Origin: Arthonia radiata
Lineage: Eukaryota; Ascomycota; Arthoniomycetes; Arthoniales; Arthoniaceae
Assembly (NCBI GenBank): GCA_002989075.1
Contig: PSQN01000005.1
Span: 558,001-622,000, forward strand
Direction of reading: 5' to 3'
Length of the DNA stretch: 64,000 nucleotides
The position numbers and the translations under genes are program-made. This document shows, piece by piece, positions 1-9,457 of this stretch. Positions within the stretch are counted from its first letter, which is position 1; the number at the start of each line of letters is the position of its first letter. The notes below the pieces were generated by a model. It was not told the DNA's origin and did not search any database. It was given only the letters and a program-made list of their open reading frames with translations.

Positions 1-2
1 GC

Positions 3-784
3 GGCATCACCGTATTTAGCGAGGATGACGCGGGAATGGAGGGCAGTGGAACGCTCGAGGCCTTCGAATTCGCTGAGGTATGTCTACAGCCCCTGCCCTG
101 ATCTTTCAATTGTTTCTGGAAGGCAATCTAGCAGCTCAAGAGGAGGTGTTGTTCAGATACGGTCGTCCTGAAAGCAATACACACTCGCGCGTGTGCTGTT
201 TGTGCATCATGCTAACACTTCAGGCTCTAGGTATGTCTACAGCATCTACACTGGTTCTCCTATCCTTTCTGGAAGGCAATCCAGCACCTGAGGTAGACGC
301 ATTGACTGAATACTTTCAATTCGGAAGCAAATCAATCTCGCGCGTGTGCTCTTTACGTACCATGCTAATACCTGCGTTTTAGTATATGTTACGAACCTAC
401 CTGCCGCTCCACGAATTCATGGCTTGTCAACGGGCGCGTCTCGACAACCGCGTGGCGATGGAGATGAAGGGTGAGCTTGACACGGTGGTGGCAACACTGG
501 GACCCTCACTCCCGCAGCACCCATCAGCGCTTCAGCAGTTTCGCCAGTACGACGACCCAGTATATGAACGGGATGAACTGCAAATCTCTGGCGATGATAC
601 CGACGAGGAGGACGAGGGTGGAGTCGGCTGGGCGACGGCGCTGCAACGACGCGCGTACAGTGAAGAAGAGGAGAAGGAGGAGGGAGAAGAAGAGGAGAAG
701 GAGGAGGGAGAAGAAGAGAAAGAGGGTGAGGCAGGCTGGGCCACAGCTCTCCAACAGCATGCGCGCATGCGACATGCATGGTGA
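3..784 (+). CDS. Hypothetical protein, 5' end outside the window, acidic C-terminus
   Basis: Exons 3-77 and 383-784, joined in phase 0 across a 305-nt intron. The gene starts upstream of the window, so the N-terminus is missing. The visible protein (about 158 residues) has a short helical stretch (LRTYLPLHEFMACQRARLD) followed by a very acidic region. Two GWATALQ motifs flank a Glu/Lys/Gly block encoded by a purine-rich repeat at about 661-735. I do not recognise the family. The intron call rests on the GTATGT donor at 78, branch-like GCTAAC/GCTAAT and the TAG acceptor at 382; joining these gives an open frame from the 5' edge to TGA at 782-784. The intron is itself a tandem duplication (separate entry). 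Reading 80-382 as protein is less likely, because an in-frame TGA sits just before it. Confidence 0.5.
78..382 (+). repeat. Head-to-tail duplicated intron (153 + 152 nt)
   Basis: Two intron-like units lie back to back: 78-230 and 231-382. Each begins with the same 13 bases GTATGTCTACAGC. They share internal blocks such as TTTCTGGAAGGCAATC and CTCGCGCGTGTGCT, carry a branch-like GCTAAC or GCTAAT, and end in TAG. The junction reads CTCTAG|GTATGT, an acceptor touching a donor with no exon between. Splicing could remove 78-382 in one step or in two successive steps. The structure resembles introner-like element duplication as described in Dothideomycetes, but the assignment to that class is inference. 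Confidence 0.75.
661..735 (+). repeat. Purine-rich in-frame repeat (Glu/Lys tract)
   Basis: GAAGAAGAGGAGAAGGAGGA-type units of about 27 bp are repeated almost three times and encode EEEEKEEGE-like blocks inside the preceding gene. The unit is a multiple of 3, so length changes keep frame. Confidence 0.7.
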
Positions 785-1740
785 CATGCAGGCATTAATG
801 AGACAGCACAAGAGCATGGCGTGAATAAAGCCGCTCGCGCTCTGGATCGACAGTGCCTCCTCCTTGGCTTCCCTTCCATTGGCCCGATTCAATTACCAAT
901 ACTGCGTGATATCTGTCACTACTCATCCAAATCAAGTCCTTTCAGACTAATCACGAGGGTAGACTGCTCGTAGGAAGGCAGGTATGAGAGAGAGTAAAGA
1001 GGGATGATGCGTTGACATCGTTTCGACCGCCGATTGATCCACGCCTCGTCCCTGGGTTCTCTACGACTTGATTCAGACAACATCTCCAACCTCGTAATGG
1101 CTGTCAGTATGATAGGCGAGTGAAGACAAATAGCCCAGCAGTACCTGTGAACGGAGCCGAAAACGCTTACATTAAGCAATGCCTCCTTTCTAGCTCCTAT
1201 TCTGCGCGTTTCAATCAAATTGTGAGGTTCAGTGGCGGCTGTGTTCGATTCTTGAGATCAACCTCGAAGGACAGCACAGCAATTGTGTGTGTACAGACCG
1301 CCTCGAACTCGAGAAAAACCGCGGCTCCTCCCTGGCTCGCATTCCGCGCGCTTGAGTCCTTGAGTAAAAATTATATTGCAGCTCCGACATAGGTTTCGTT
1401 CAATACCGAGCGACAGTATAGCAGAAGTCTGTGCGCCGAGCATCCCCAGTGGCACATAAGCAATGCCTCTCCCCTGGCGACTCTCCGGTGTGTCTTGAAT
1501 ATTGACTAAACGAGTGCAGTAGCTCGAACATCCGAACTTTGCGTATCTTGCCCGGGGCTCGACTAAGGACTTTGCTGAGGCTTGCGATGCGCTTCTCACC
1601 TCTGCTCGGCAATCTACGTCATTGGCTTCAAACTGTTTCCTCATCAAGAGCTTCTAACCGCACACAGCACCTGAAGATCCCGGCCCCGTTTCAATTATTT
1701 CTTCGAAACTCATAAACAGCGACCGATATCCAACAGCGAT
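785..1740. other. Intergenic stretch with three copies of a short dispersed repeat
   Basis: No convincing gene. Three minus-oriented copies of a roughly 50-80 bp motif lie at about 843-897, 1172-1230 and 1441-1506. On the minus strand they read GGAGGAGGCACTG, AAGGAGGCATTGCTTA and GGAGAGGCATTGCTTA, preceded by ATTGAATC/ATTGAAAC/ATTCAAGAC-like sequence. Two more copies lie beyond the next gene in plus orientation. The open frames here look non-coding. Confidence 0.5.
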
Positions 1741-2735
1741 ATGGCTTCGCACAATCGCAGAACGAGAAAGCTCCCCAACGAGATCACCACCCAGGTTCTA
1801 TCAATTTACCTCGCCGATGTCTTTGAGTACGACAACACAACCCTCCTTGAGCCAACGGCAACAATCCGCTGCCATCTCGTAGAAAGCCTGGAGTACTCAC
1901 TAATAATCCAAGCCCAGCAAAATCCTGGCCATCCAACAAATCCTCATCCTGTACTTCAGCCGTTCGCGACCGGGCTCGGCCAACGACCAGGGATCTGCCC
2001 AGCATTTCGGCACCCGCCGCCACCCACGGCATCGCAGGCTGCCGATCTGGACCTGGACCTCACGCCGGTGAAGCACAACGGAACACCGCTATCCTCCCCA
2101 GTGCTGTCGAAAACGACCATGATCCCAGCGATTCCGGCGTCTGGAGGCTCCGCTGAGACCGCGCCTGAGCAGAGCAGATCGGAGGCGCTATCCACGGATA
2201 CTGGTCCAAAGCATCACATCCTCATGAAACGAGAGCTGAACTACTACTCTCGTTCTAGATTCAGGTATTCGACGAAGTATTGGGATCGCGATTTGTACGT
2301 TGTGACCCTTTCATGCCAAAAAGAAGTAAGATGTGAGCTAACACTCATGCTAATAGCTCCCACAACCAAGAGCTTATCTGGCCCCGACTACAAGCTACCC
2401 CATCCTACTACAGCGAAGTCCGCAACCTCGCAGCCGTCTCTCGTGCTTTCGCTGATGTGGTACTACATATCGCCAAATCGCACCTCGAGGATGCAGAGAC
2501 GACACTCGATCGCGCTCACGCAGCTTTTGCAAGTCTCAAATACATCGTCACTGAGAGGAACGTTACACAAGTACGGGTGCAGGCGTGGCGTGGGTTCTCG
2601 ACGTATTGCGCGGACCTGATCGAGGCGATGGAGCGGCAAGATGAGCTGGACGTAGCGGAGGTGGTGGCGATGGAGCTGAGAGAAGCTGTGGCGTGGACGG
2701 AGAAGTCGGTAGGGAGGAGCGCGGAGAAGGGGTGA
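1741..2735 (+). CDS. F-box-like lineage-specific protein, paralog 1
   Basis: Exons 1741-2294 and 2357-2735 (phase-2 intron of 62 nt, GTACGT donor, GCTAAC branch, TAG acceptor), 310 residues. The N-terminus (residues about 9-30) has LPNEITTQVLSIYLADVFE, like the start of an F-box/F-box-like domain. The middle (about 70-165) is Pro/Ser/Thr-rich. The C-terminal third is helical, with YYSEVRNLAAVSRAFADVVL and LIEAMERQDELDVAEVV. A diverged inverted paralog lies at 3632-4390 and lacks the proline-rich middle. Function is not established; an SCF adaptor role is only a guess from the N-terminal motif. The ATG at 1741 is chosen because the paralog aligns from its own first methionine (MAPTER versus MASHNR). 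Confidence 0.7.
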
Positions 2736-3631
2736 ATAGAGGACTATGATTGGTGCGAATGAGCGCGACTACCTGGCGCTGGACTGGGTTGAAGCAATTC
2801 GAACCCTTCCCTTACCGTGAGTGGGCTCGCGGTCAAATACCCTTGAATGCAATCAATCGGCAACATTGCAATGTCCAGAACGCCCGCGCGAGTGATCAAG
2901 ATGCGTACCAGCAGCAGCCGCACAATTTCCAAGAAGGACTGAGACGCAGAGTCAGGAAGCCAAAATGGAAGCGCCGGCTAGATTCAGCATGGGATGCCCC
3001 AATTACCATCATGCTGTTTTGTTGTAAACTCTCTACCAGCGGTGTAGCCTCGAAACTGATCGAGAGCTAATATGCAGCAGCAGCGCAGGTCCTGAATCGG
3101 CAATGAATCGCATAGCAAGGAAGCAAGGAGGGAGGCGTTGTTCCTTTTGAGGTCGAGGCGCTCTGTTTACCTAATACAATGCTGCTATACTCTCCCCATC
3201 AACACTCATGCCTTCGAGACTGACCTGGACGCCAGGACGCCTACTACAAGCCGCCACATATTGTCAAAAACAGAGTGAAATACGCAAACTAGGAGATGAG
3301 GCGGAGGCGCGGTTGAGTCTAAGCGTAGAAGGCGTCATTCACACGATACTGCCGTGCTGTCAAGTGTCACCGCCTCCATGCCGGCTTCACAACCTAGATA
3401 TTTTCATTCTTGCAGCTACCACGCAGTTCTGGTTATTGATTGAGACACATGAGAGAGGAGTCAGGGAGGAGGCATTGCTCAGTTGTCACCGGAGATGCTC
3501 GAGGTACACATTACTGCAGGGCTCAACCCCGCGACCCTATTTCCTCCACGGGCTCCGATGACAGCGCCAGCGTAGTCTCTGACAACTTGGCCATGCTTCG
3601 AAATACTCCGACGCCGGAGACTCGCGCTCAA
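2736..3631. other. Region between inverted paralogs, two dispersed-repeat copies
   Basis: No supportable gene. Two plus-oriented copies of the short repeat seen at 843-1506 lie at about 3094-3160 (GGAGGGAGGCGTTGTTCC) and 3432-3506 (GGAGGAGGCATTGCTCA). The 3432 copy aligns with the 1441 copy beyond the core: both continue into a GGxGATGCTCG block. Confidence 0.5.
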
Positions 3632-3754
3632 TCACCACTTCGCAAGGACGTTTAGCCGCACTACAGCGTCCCCAATTCCAGCGCTGTGTATTTCGGCAGC
3701 GCGCAACGCGTCACGCTTCTCCAGAGCTTCGATGATTTCCATGCACCCATTCTG

Positions 3755-4390
3755 TTATCCCTGCCCATCGTTCGCTTGTGGACGGGGATCCTTCATGTGT
3801 CTCTTAGTTGCGAGGTATCGAACTTGTGCGAACTCGCTCTTGAGGCTGTGGACGCGCTCGGCAGTGATTTTGAGGTGCACTTGAGCGAGGCGCAGAATCA
3901 TGCCTGCCATGCCACGGGAACTTGCGGCAAGTTTGCGCATTTCGCTGGCGTAGGAGGTGACTGGAGGTCGGAACCCAAGCTCTTTGCTATAATCGTGAAT
4001 GTCAGTACGGCTCAATGTATGATGCATCGCGGACAGTCAAACTCACAGTTCCGGCGCCCAGTACTGCCCATGCGTTTTCCGCGGTAAAGGCGTTACAGGC
4101 CGACCTTTTAGCGGTGGATAAGGCCTCCTTGGCACCCAGACATGGACCTGATCATCATGTGGTGGTGGTAGCGCTAGGTCCCATAAAGGGGATAGATCAT
4201 GATCAATGGTGATGGGACCTGTACTATCCAAGCAAAGCTGGAGATTCTTGGCATGATCGGCTCGTCTTGTCTCGTAAGGAGTAATGAGTTTTTCTCGGTC
4301 TTTTTCTAGAACGTCGTCGAGGTAAATGGCCAAGATGTTCGCGACGATCTCATTGGGCAGCTCTGGCGCCTTTCGTTCAGTGGGAGCCAT
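3755..4390 (-). CDS. F-box-like protein, paralog 2 (shortened by an in-frame TAA)
   Basis: Minus strand, exons 4390-4047 and 3986-3755 (60-nt intron, GTGAGT donor, TATAG acceptor), 191 residues. It starts MAPTERKAPELPNEIVANIL, matching paralog 1, and the second exon (TSYASEMRKLAASSRGMAG) matches its helical region. It lacks the proline-rich middle. The frame stays open after the TAA at 3757-3755 as far as 3632. That extension contains IIEALEKRDALRAAEI, clearly like LIEAMERQDELDVAEV in paralog 1. So the gene is either truncated by a recent nonsense change (CAA to TAA would do), translated by read-through, or spliced in a way I cannot see. Confidence 0.65.
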
Positions 4391-5942
4391 TGTCGGATGA
4401 TTGCCTGGAACAGATGGCTTTGCACGGGAGGGGCGAACTGTGAATTTGGGGTCGATTTTGACGGTAGATAGAAAGGGTGCGATTTGCTGACGATGCCAGA
4501 CATAATTCATGACGGCACCTACCGCCTATTGTTACCCTAATGCAGCAACCCTGCCTCCATTCGTCCACAGGTCTCCGACACTGACATTTTACACTCGGTT
4601 GGTGCGGGAAGGAAAATGTACGCTTTCAGAAACACAGCAAAATCTTCATCGAAAGACGGATCGGGTGGGAGGCTTTACAGTCGAACTGAGGACCGATGAG
4701 CTGATGTGGGAGTAGTACCGGGCGAAATTTCATGAAGAGGTTGAAACAGTGACCATACGGTCATTTCGCCGATGACGCAGGGTTAATGATGATATCTACG
4801 CGAAAGCATCCTTGTGATGACGGACTCCATCAATCTTGCTGGGCCTCAGGAGTCACGACCACCGTCACTCCAACTACCAGGTGTTTCCACCACTGATGGC
4901 ATCTGTGCCAGAACACACCTTTTCATACACGAGTAATACAATCAAACTGAAGAAGAGAATGAGCCATTGCTTTTTCGCACATCGTTTTCGGCATTGCCCC
5001 AGTCACATGTCCCGTTGAAGCACGAGCTGGCAACATCGCTAAGAACTTTACAGCCACGAAAGCGTGGTCAATTTCATTTGCAGATCTAAAAGCTGCTTTT
5101 AAGCAAGGGTCGACATACAGTCGATCGTGCTGCGGGACGTTTAGATGGGGAAAGCAATCCGGTGGATATTGTCTCACGGATGACTTTTTTTTACTCGAAA
5201 CACTCGACGCACAGGTGTACCAGAAGAGCTGACAGCGTGGCCTACGACTCCCACAACATTCTCTCCAAGTTGTGGCATTCGATCTGGCGGGTTTTGTCTC
5301 GCGTGCAACTTTGTATGACTCGGGAAACTCGACGCACAGCTGTTCCAAATAAGCCGACAGCGCGGCGTACCATCTCCACAACGATTTCACCAGCTTGTGC
5401 ATAGCGACATGCTTCGTGAATTTATACATGCTAAGTAACGTGCCGTTGTTTTGTCACCCCTGATATGAAACGCACTGCAGCATTGAAGGGCTGTCAGCGC
5501 GCGATTAATACGGGTATCCGTCTCCTGGAACCGCGGTTACAAAGCGGACCCATTGTCTCTCAAGTGAAAATCGAGCAACGAGTAAAGGTAGCTTTCCAGT
5601 TGTTGAAAAGAAGAATCAGGAGACGAAACTCACGTCAAGGAATGAAAATTACGTCGCGGAGCAAAATTACCCATTCTAGCGTCTGTGTATGCTGACTCAG
5701 CGCCCGGATCGATTGGACGTGGCGCCGAGGTCATCGTCTTGTCATTCGAGATGAAGCACTCGTTGTCCCGACACTCGCAACCTCTCCACTCCCATCAAAG
5801 CTCGCTGTGAAATCGTCAAGATGCCACAGCAAGCGCTTCAGTCAACCGCGCGGCGGCGTACGTCTCAAGATGAATACAACACTGTATGAAGACGGCTGCT
5901 GACAATGCCCCTCCAGTTGCCGTCGGCAAGCCCTTGCCAACA
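4391..5942. other. Intergenic, with a diverged tandem duplication
   Basis: No gene I can support. A 168-codon open frame on the minus strand (5429-4923) spans the tandem repeat below and has no recognisable domain. The last 150 bases should include the SDH3 promoter and leader. Confidence 0.4.
5160..5407. repeat. Two-copy tandem repeat, unit about 120 bp
   Basis: Copy 1 (about 5160-5283) and copy 2 (about 5284-5407) share ordered blocks: TTGTCTC, ACTCG..ACTCGACGCACAG, a GACAGCG.GGC..AC segment, CC.CAACA/CCACAACG and AGTTGTG/AGCTTGTG. Divergence includes small indels, so the copies are not recent. A minus-strand open frame crosses both copies, but the copies are read in different frames, which argues against a coding repeat. 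Confidence 0.55.
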
Positions 5943-6508
5943 ATGTCTCTTTTGCGCGCAGCAGTGCCAGCTACATCACTAGCAAATAAGCGGTACGACT
6001 TTCCACAAGCACTCACACACAAGCGTCGAACATTCCGTGCTAACAGTACAGCAGCTCCGCCGCAATAGCTTCCACCCAAGCAACCCCCGCCAAAGCCAGC
6101 GAAGGCATGACCATCCTCGAGAACCAGCGCCTGCGCCGCCCGGTATCCCCGCACCTCCAGATCTACAAACCCCAAATAACATGGATACTATCCGGCCTGA
6201 ACCGCATCACCGGCAGCACATTATCCGGGACCTTCTACCTCTTCGGAGCGTCGTACGCCCTGCTACCCTTGATTGGCGTCCCGTTCAGCGTGGCCGGTCT
6301 GGCTGCAGGGATAGCAAAATGGCCGCTGGTTGTGAAGCTGGCGCTGAAGCTGTTCTACGGTGCGCCGTTTGTGTTTCATAGCGTCAATGGCATACGGCAT
6401 TTGATGTGGGATATGGGGTATGGGATGACGAACCAGGCCGTCGTGAAGACGGGGTGGGTGACGGTGGGACTGACGGCGGTTGGTACGCTGGGGCTGATGT
6501 TTTTGTGA
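5943..6508 (+). CDS. SDH3: Succinate dehydrogenase cytochrome b560 subunit
   Basis: Exons 5943-5992 and 6052-6508 (59-nt intron, GTACGA donor, GCTAAC branch, ACAG acceptor), 168 residues. This is the membrane anchor of mitochondrial complex II, which passes electrons from succinate to ubiquinone. Residues 1-40 look like a mitochondrial presequence (MSLLRAAVPATSLANKR). The family signature RPVSPHLQIYKPQITW follows, with the Ser/Arg quinone-site region SGLNRITGS. Three hydrophobic segments come next, and the axial heme-ligand region HSVNGIRHLMWDMG lies between the second and third. The short first exon was chosen because the frame needs an upstream exon to supply the presequence; the internal ATG at 6107 would remove it. 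The gene ends about 200 bp before the convergent TAF11 gene. Confidence 0.93.
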
Positions 6509-6703
6509 GAGGGCAGAGGGGACGACGTGAGATGTAGACTTTGATACGAATGAAGTGGTGCATGAGAATGCGTCACTATTGTTGGTATTACTGTTACATT
6601 ATCAAGGCTGATTCGACGGCAGTCTTAGTGTGCTCGTTGATGGGCATTATTCATAAAATCGTCGAACCGTATCAGCACTGTGTTGATGTGGTGTTCGCGC
6701 GCG

Positions 6704-7828
6704 TCAGCGGAACAGTCGTCTGCATCCGACTCTGCTCGCAGTAGCCTCTCTGCCCAAATGACTCAGGCCTTGAAAGCCGGCACTTCCACCCACACGGTCC
6801 TTCTTGTAACGGCGCAGAGCCTCACGTAGATGGTCCGGCGTCAGTGGACCCCGATCACGCTCATTGACGTCAAGAACATTGTGCACCTCGGGCTCAGCCT
6901 GGTGACCAGCGTCTTGCGTTGCGTCCGCGGAGGTGTCATTTTGCGTCAGCCCTTGCGAATCCACCACGGTCTGTCCACCCGTACCTGGCGACTCGACCAA
7001 CGATATGTTTTGTGTGTTGTTGGTGTCACTTGCCGACGCGGCACTTGCACCGTTCACAGCAGCGCTCTGCTGTGAAACGCTCTGCTGTGAGCGTGGCCTC
7101 TGGGATACCGCACCCGGATGTTTTGGCTCTTTTGACATCCTGTCCGCGATCAACCACTCCGCCTGCACCTCCCTCGCTCGCTCAATCAGCTGGCCAGCAA
7201 AGACCTTCGTCATTCCGTTCACAGCATTACAGATAGGATCTCCCACGCTTTGACTGAGGGTCTGATTGATGAGAGTCTTCAGCTTCTTCTTGTTCAGCCT
7301 CACTCGCCGGTAATTTTCGTAGCGGTCGGCCTGCTCCGGTGTGAACGCATCGAGGAGCATGGAATCGTATTGCTTCCTTGCCGCATTCGACACCAGTCCG
7401 CCGCCTTCGAGCATTGCCTCTACAGCGCCCGCCCCATCGTCTTCATCGTCTTCTGCATCCTCTTCCTGTCCGCCTACGCCATCCACCTGTGAACTGTGTC
7501 GGTCAACGCTGCGGTCGTCACCATCCTTCGCAGTCGCGGCGCCAGTAGTGCTGCGTCCGACACCCGGTCGCTTTTTTTTAGCCTTCGCGCGCCCGCCGAA
7601 GCTGCTTACTGAGGGTGAGAATGAGCCTTGTCGAGCGGGCGATGAGCCGTCGCCATTCCGCTCTGGCGGAAACGATGTCTGGCGGAGAGGATGTGAGGCA
7701 GCAGACGCAATTGACGGCTTGCGTCGCTTGTTCTGCGTCGGAAGCGGCATCCCAGGTCCTCGCTTGCGAGGTAGCTGGAAGCCATTCGAGCTTGTTGGCG
7801 AAGTTGCGGAGGGCGGAGGAGAGGACAT
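6704..7828 (-). CDS. TAF11: TFIID subunit 11 (TAF11), histone-fold protein
   Basis: Single-exon, 374 residues. TAF11 pairs with TAF13 in the TFIID general transcription factor. Residues about 1-150 are low-complexity, basic then acidic (EEDAEDDEDD near 122-131). The TAF28-type histone fold starts near residue 160 (FTPEQADRYENYRRVRLNKK) and runs through KTLINQTLSQSV and NAVNGMTKVFAGQLIERARE. The last fold helix (LTPDHLREALRRYKKD, about 335-352) is separated from the rest by a Gln/Ser/Thr-rich insert of about 100 residues. The protein is longer than yeast or human TAF11 because of the N-terminal region and insert. It is convergent with SDH3. Confidence 0.92.
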   Translation of the reverse strand: MSSPPPSATSPTSSNGFQLPRKRGPGMPLPTQNKRRKPSIASAASHPLRQTSFPPERNGDGSSPARQGSFSPSVSSFGGRAKAKKKRPGVGRSTTGAATAKDGDDRSVDRHSSQVDGVGGQEEDAEDDEDDGAGAVEAMLEGGGLVSNAARKQYDSMLLDAFTPEQADRYENYRRVRLNKKKLKTLINQTLSQSVGDPICNAVNGMTKVFAGQLIERAREVQAEWLIADRMSKEPKHPGAVSQRPRSQQSVSQQSAAVNGASAASASDTNNTQNISLVESPGTGGQTVVDSQGLTQNDTSADATQDAGHQAEPEVHNVLDVNERDRGPLTPDHLREALRRYKKDRVGGSAGFQGLSHLGREATASRVGCRRLFR

Positions 7829-9457
7829 TGGAGCTTTGGACTGCCTTTAGATGAGGTCCGAATACCGTAGTTAATGGATGACGGTCTCAGGTTTCCGACA
7901 TTAAGATTGAAAAGTTGTGAACCAGATGCACCGATTCAACGTAGAACCGGGGTGCCGGGTCATCCTAGAGGTGAAACAAATGTCACTCGCTTGGACCCGT
8001 ATTCGAGGTGAAAGATAGGGTTAGGGTTGTCTTAGCCGAATCGCACTGGAACACGTGTGACGTCGCTTCTCCGAGCCTCACTGCTCAAAGCCCAAACCTG
8101 AACGAGTGCATGACGAGATGACACGGGAAGAAGTCAGCGGCCGGCTGCGGGTACCCAACAAGTCGTGCGGGCTCGCGTTGTGGCCACGAGCCCATTATTC
8201 TCTCCACCACGCCACGAGATTTCAGTGTACCCACATCACTCCGTTCAAGCGGAACCTTGTTTGGGTCGTCCAAGTGATAGAATTTGCTCACATGTGCTAC
8301 AAGGGCCGTAGTGAGTAGCGGTGATAGTGTCGTTTTGCGACCCTTCATCCGGCCATGACTGTCGAATGTCCTCGACGTCCTCGGTCGTGAGAGAAAACTC
8401 CACACACCATGCGAGGTCGCGTACAAGGCTACGAGGACCACCTTTACCCGCGTGTGACCTCAGATGCGATTGTACAGTCTCTCTTCCGTCAACATCGAAT
8501 CCTTCGACAAAAGAATCAGCCATGACATGCGGTGTTCGCCTCGCCTTCGGCAAGGTAAAATCCTATGTATTGCCAGGCGGCAAGATAGTGCTCGGCACGG
8601 CGGTGAGTGCATTTTTCAGAATTTGTACACGATGATTGCTATGCCCAAGTATTCCTGCAGTCAGCGCAAACTGCATGACGCTCGTTCCAGCCAGAGCGAT
8701 GCCGCCGCAATACGACATTCGCACATTCGCACATACTTCCCGCCACGTCAGGTCAATCCGCAGAAAAACTTCCAAGCTTTCTAAAAGAGCACCTGACTCA
8801 AGCCCGTCGCAAATTTCTTCGAGTACAGTAATACACGGCAGCTATGCGTGACTCGGCTTCGGCAATTAATTGGCATTTAACGAAACTTATAGGTCCAGCC
8901 TTTCGAAAAAGTGGACACCGTGTGTTCGAGCAACATGCCGTACCGGGTACGACTTGCGAAGCGCCCTTTGCACGGAACAATGGCAAAGGCGGCTGACTGG
9001 CCCGTGGACAATCCTCACAGACCATGACTTCCGTCTTCAGCCATTATAAGAGCCTGCCGCTCCCGTGCGTACCTTGGGGCCAACCGTCACTGAATCCGCC
9101 GTGTCAACAGTCTCGCAGTAAAGCACGGATACGGATTGGTACGTCACGCTTCTAAAATAGAGATGACGGACCGACACAGATGACAGCTATACTGGGCGAA
9201 TAACATACCAGACTGTCAAGTTATGCGAGCGCCTGTCCGACGTTGAAGGATATTCTGATCCATACTCATCTCAATACACAGACCTGCTTGAACACGTCCT
9301 TCATTCATTGCATCAGCGCCGGCATGTTATTCGTTCACTCTTTGTACACACGTTGAGCGCGCTGCGCTCCCATTACGACACTTCATCCGCTCGCCTCACC
9401 ACTTCTATACTCGGTTGAAGTAAATCGTGGAAGGCTCGGCTCTCTTTCTCGTCCAGC
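7829..9457. other. Intergenic, 1.6 kb, with a weak possible minus-strand gene remnant
   Basis: Two minus-strand open stretches in one frame, 8775-8563 and 8553-8245, are separated only by an in-frame TAG at 8565-8563 and could be one decayed gene. Parts look protein-like (VMQFALTAGILGHSNHRVQI), but I recognise no family. A telomere-like TAGGGTTAGGGTT lies near 8017-8030. The last few hundred bases should hold the promoter of the TmpA-like gene. Confidence 0.35.

Noticed and set aside
80-382. A 100-codon plus-strand frame made of two similar 50-residue units
   Set aside because: Begins right after an in-frame TGA, and both units carry matched splice donors, branch sites and acceptors. Better read as a duplicated intron.
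417-892. Three minus-strand and one extra plus-strand frame of 115-122 codons
   Set aside because: Low-complexity shadows of the Glu/Lys-coding repeat in the plus-strand gene.
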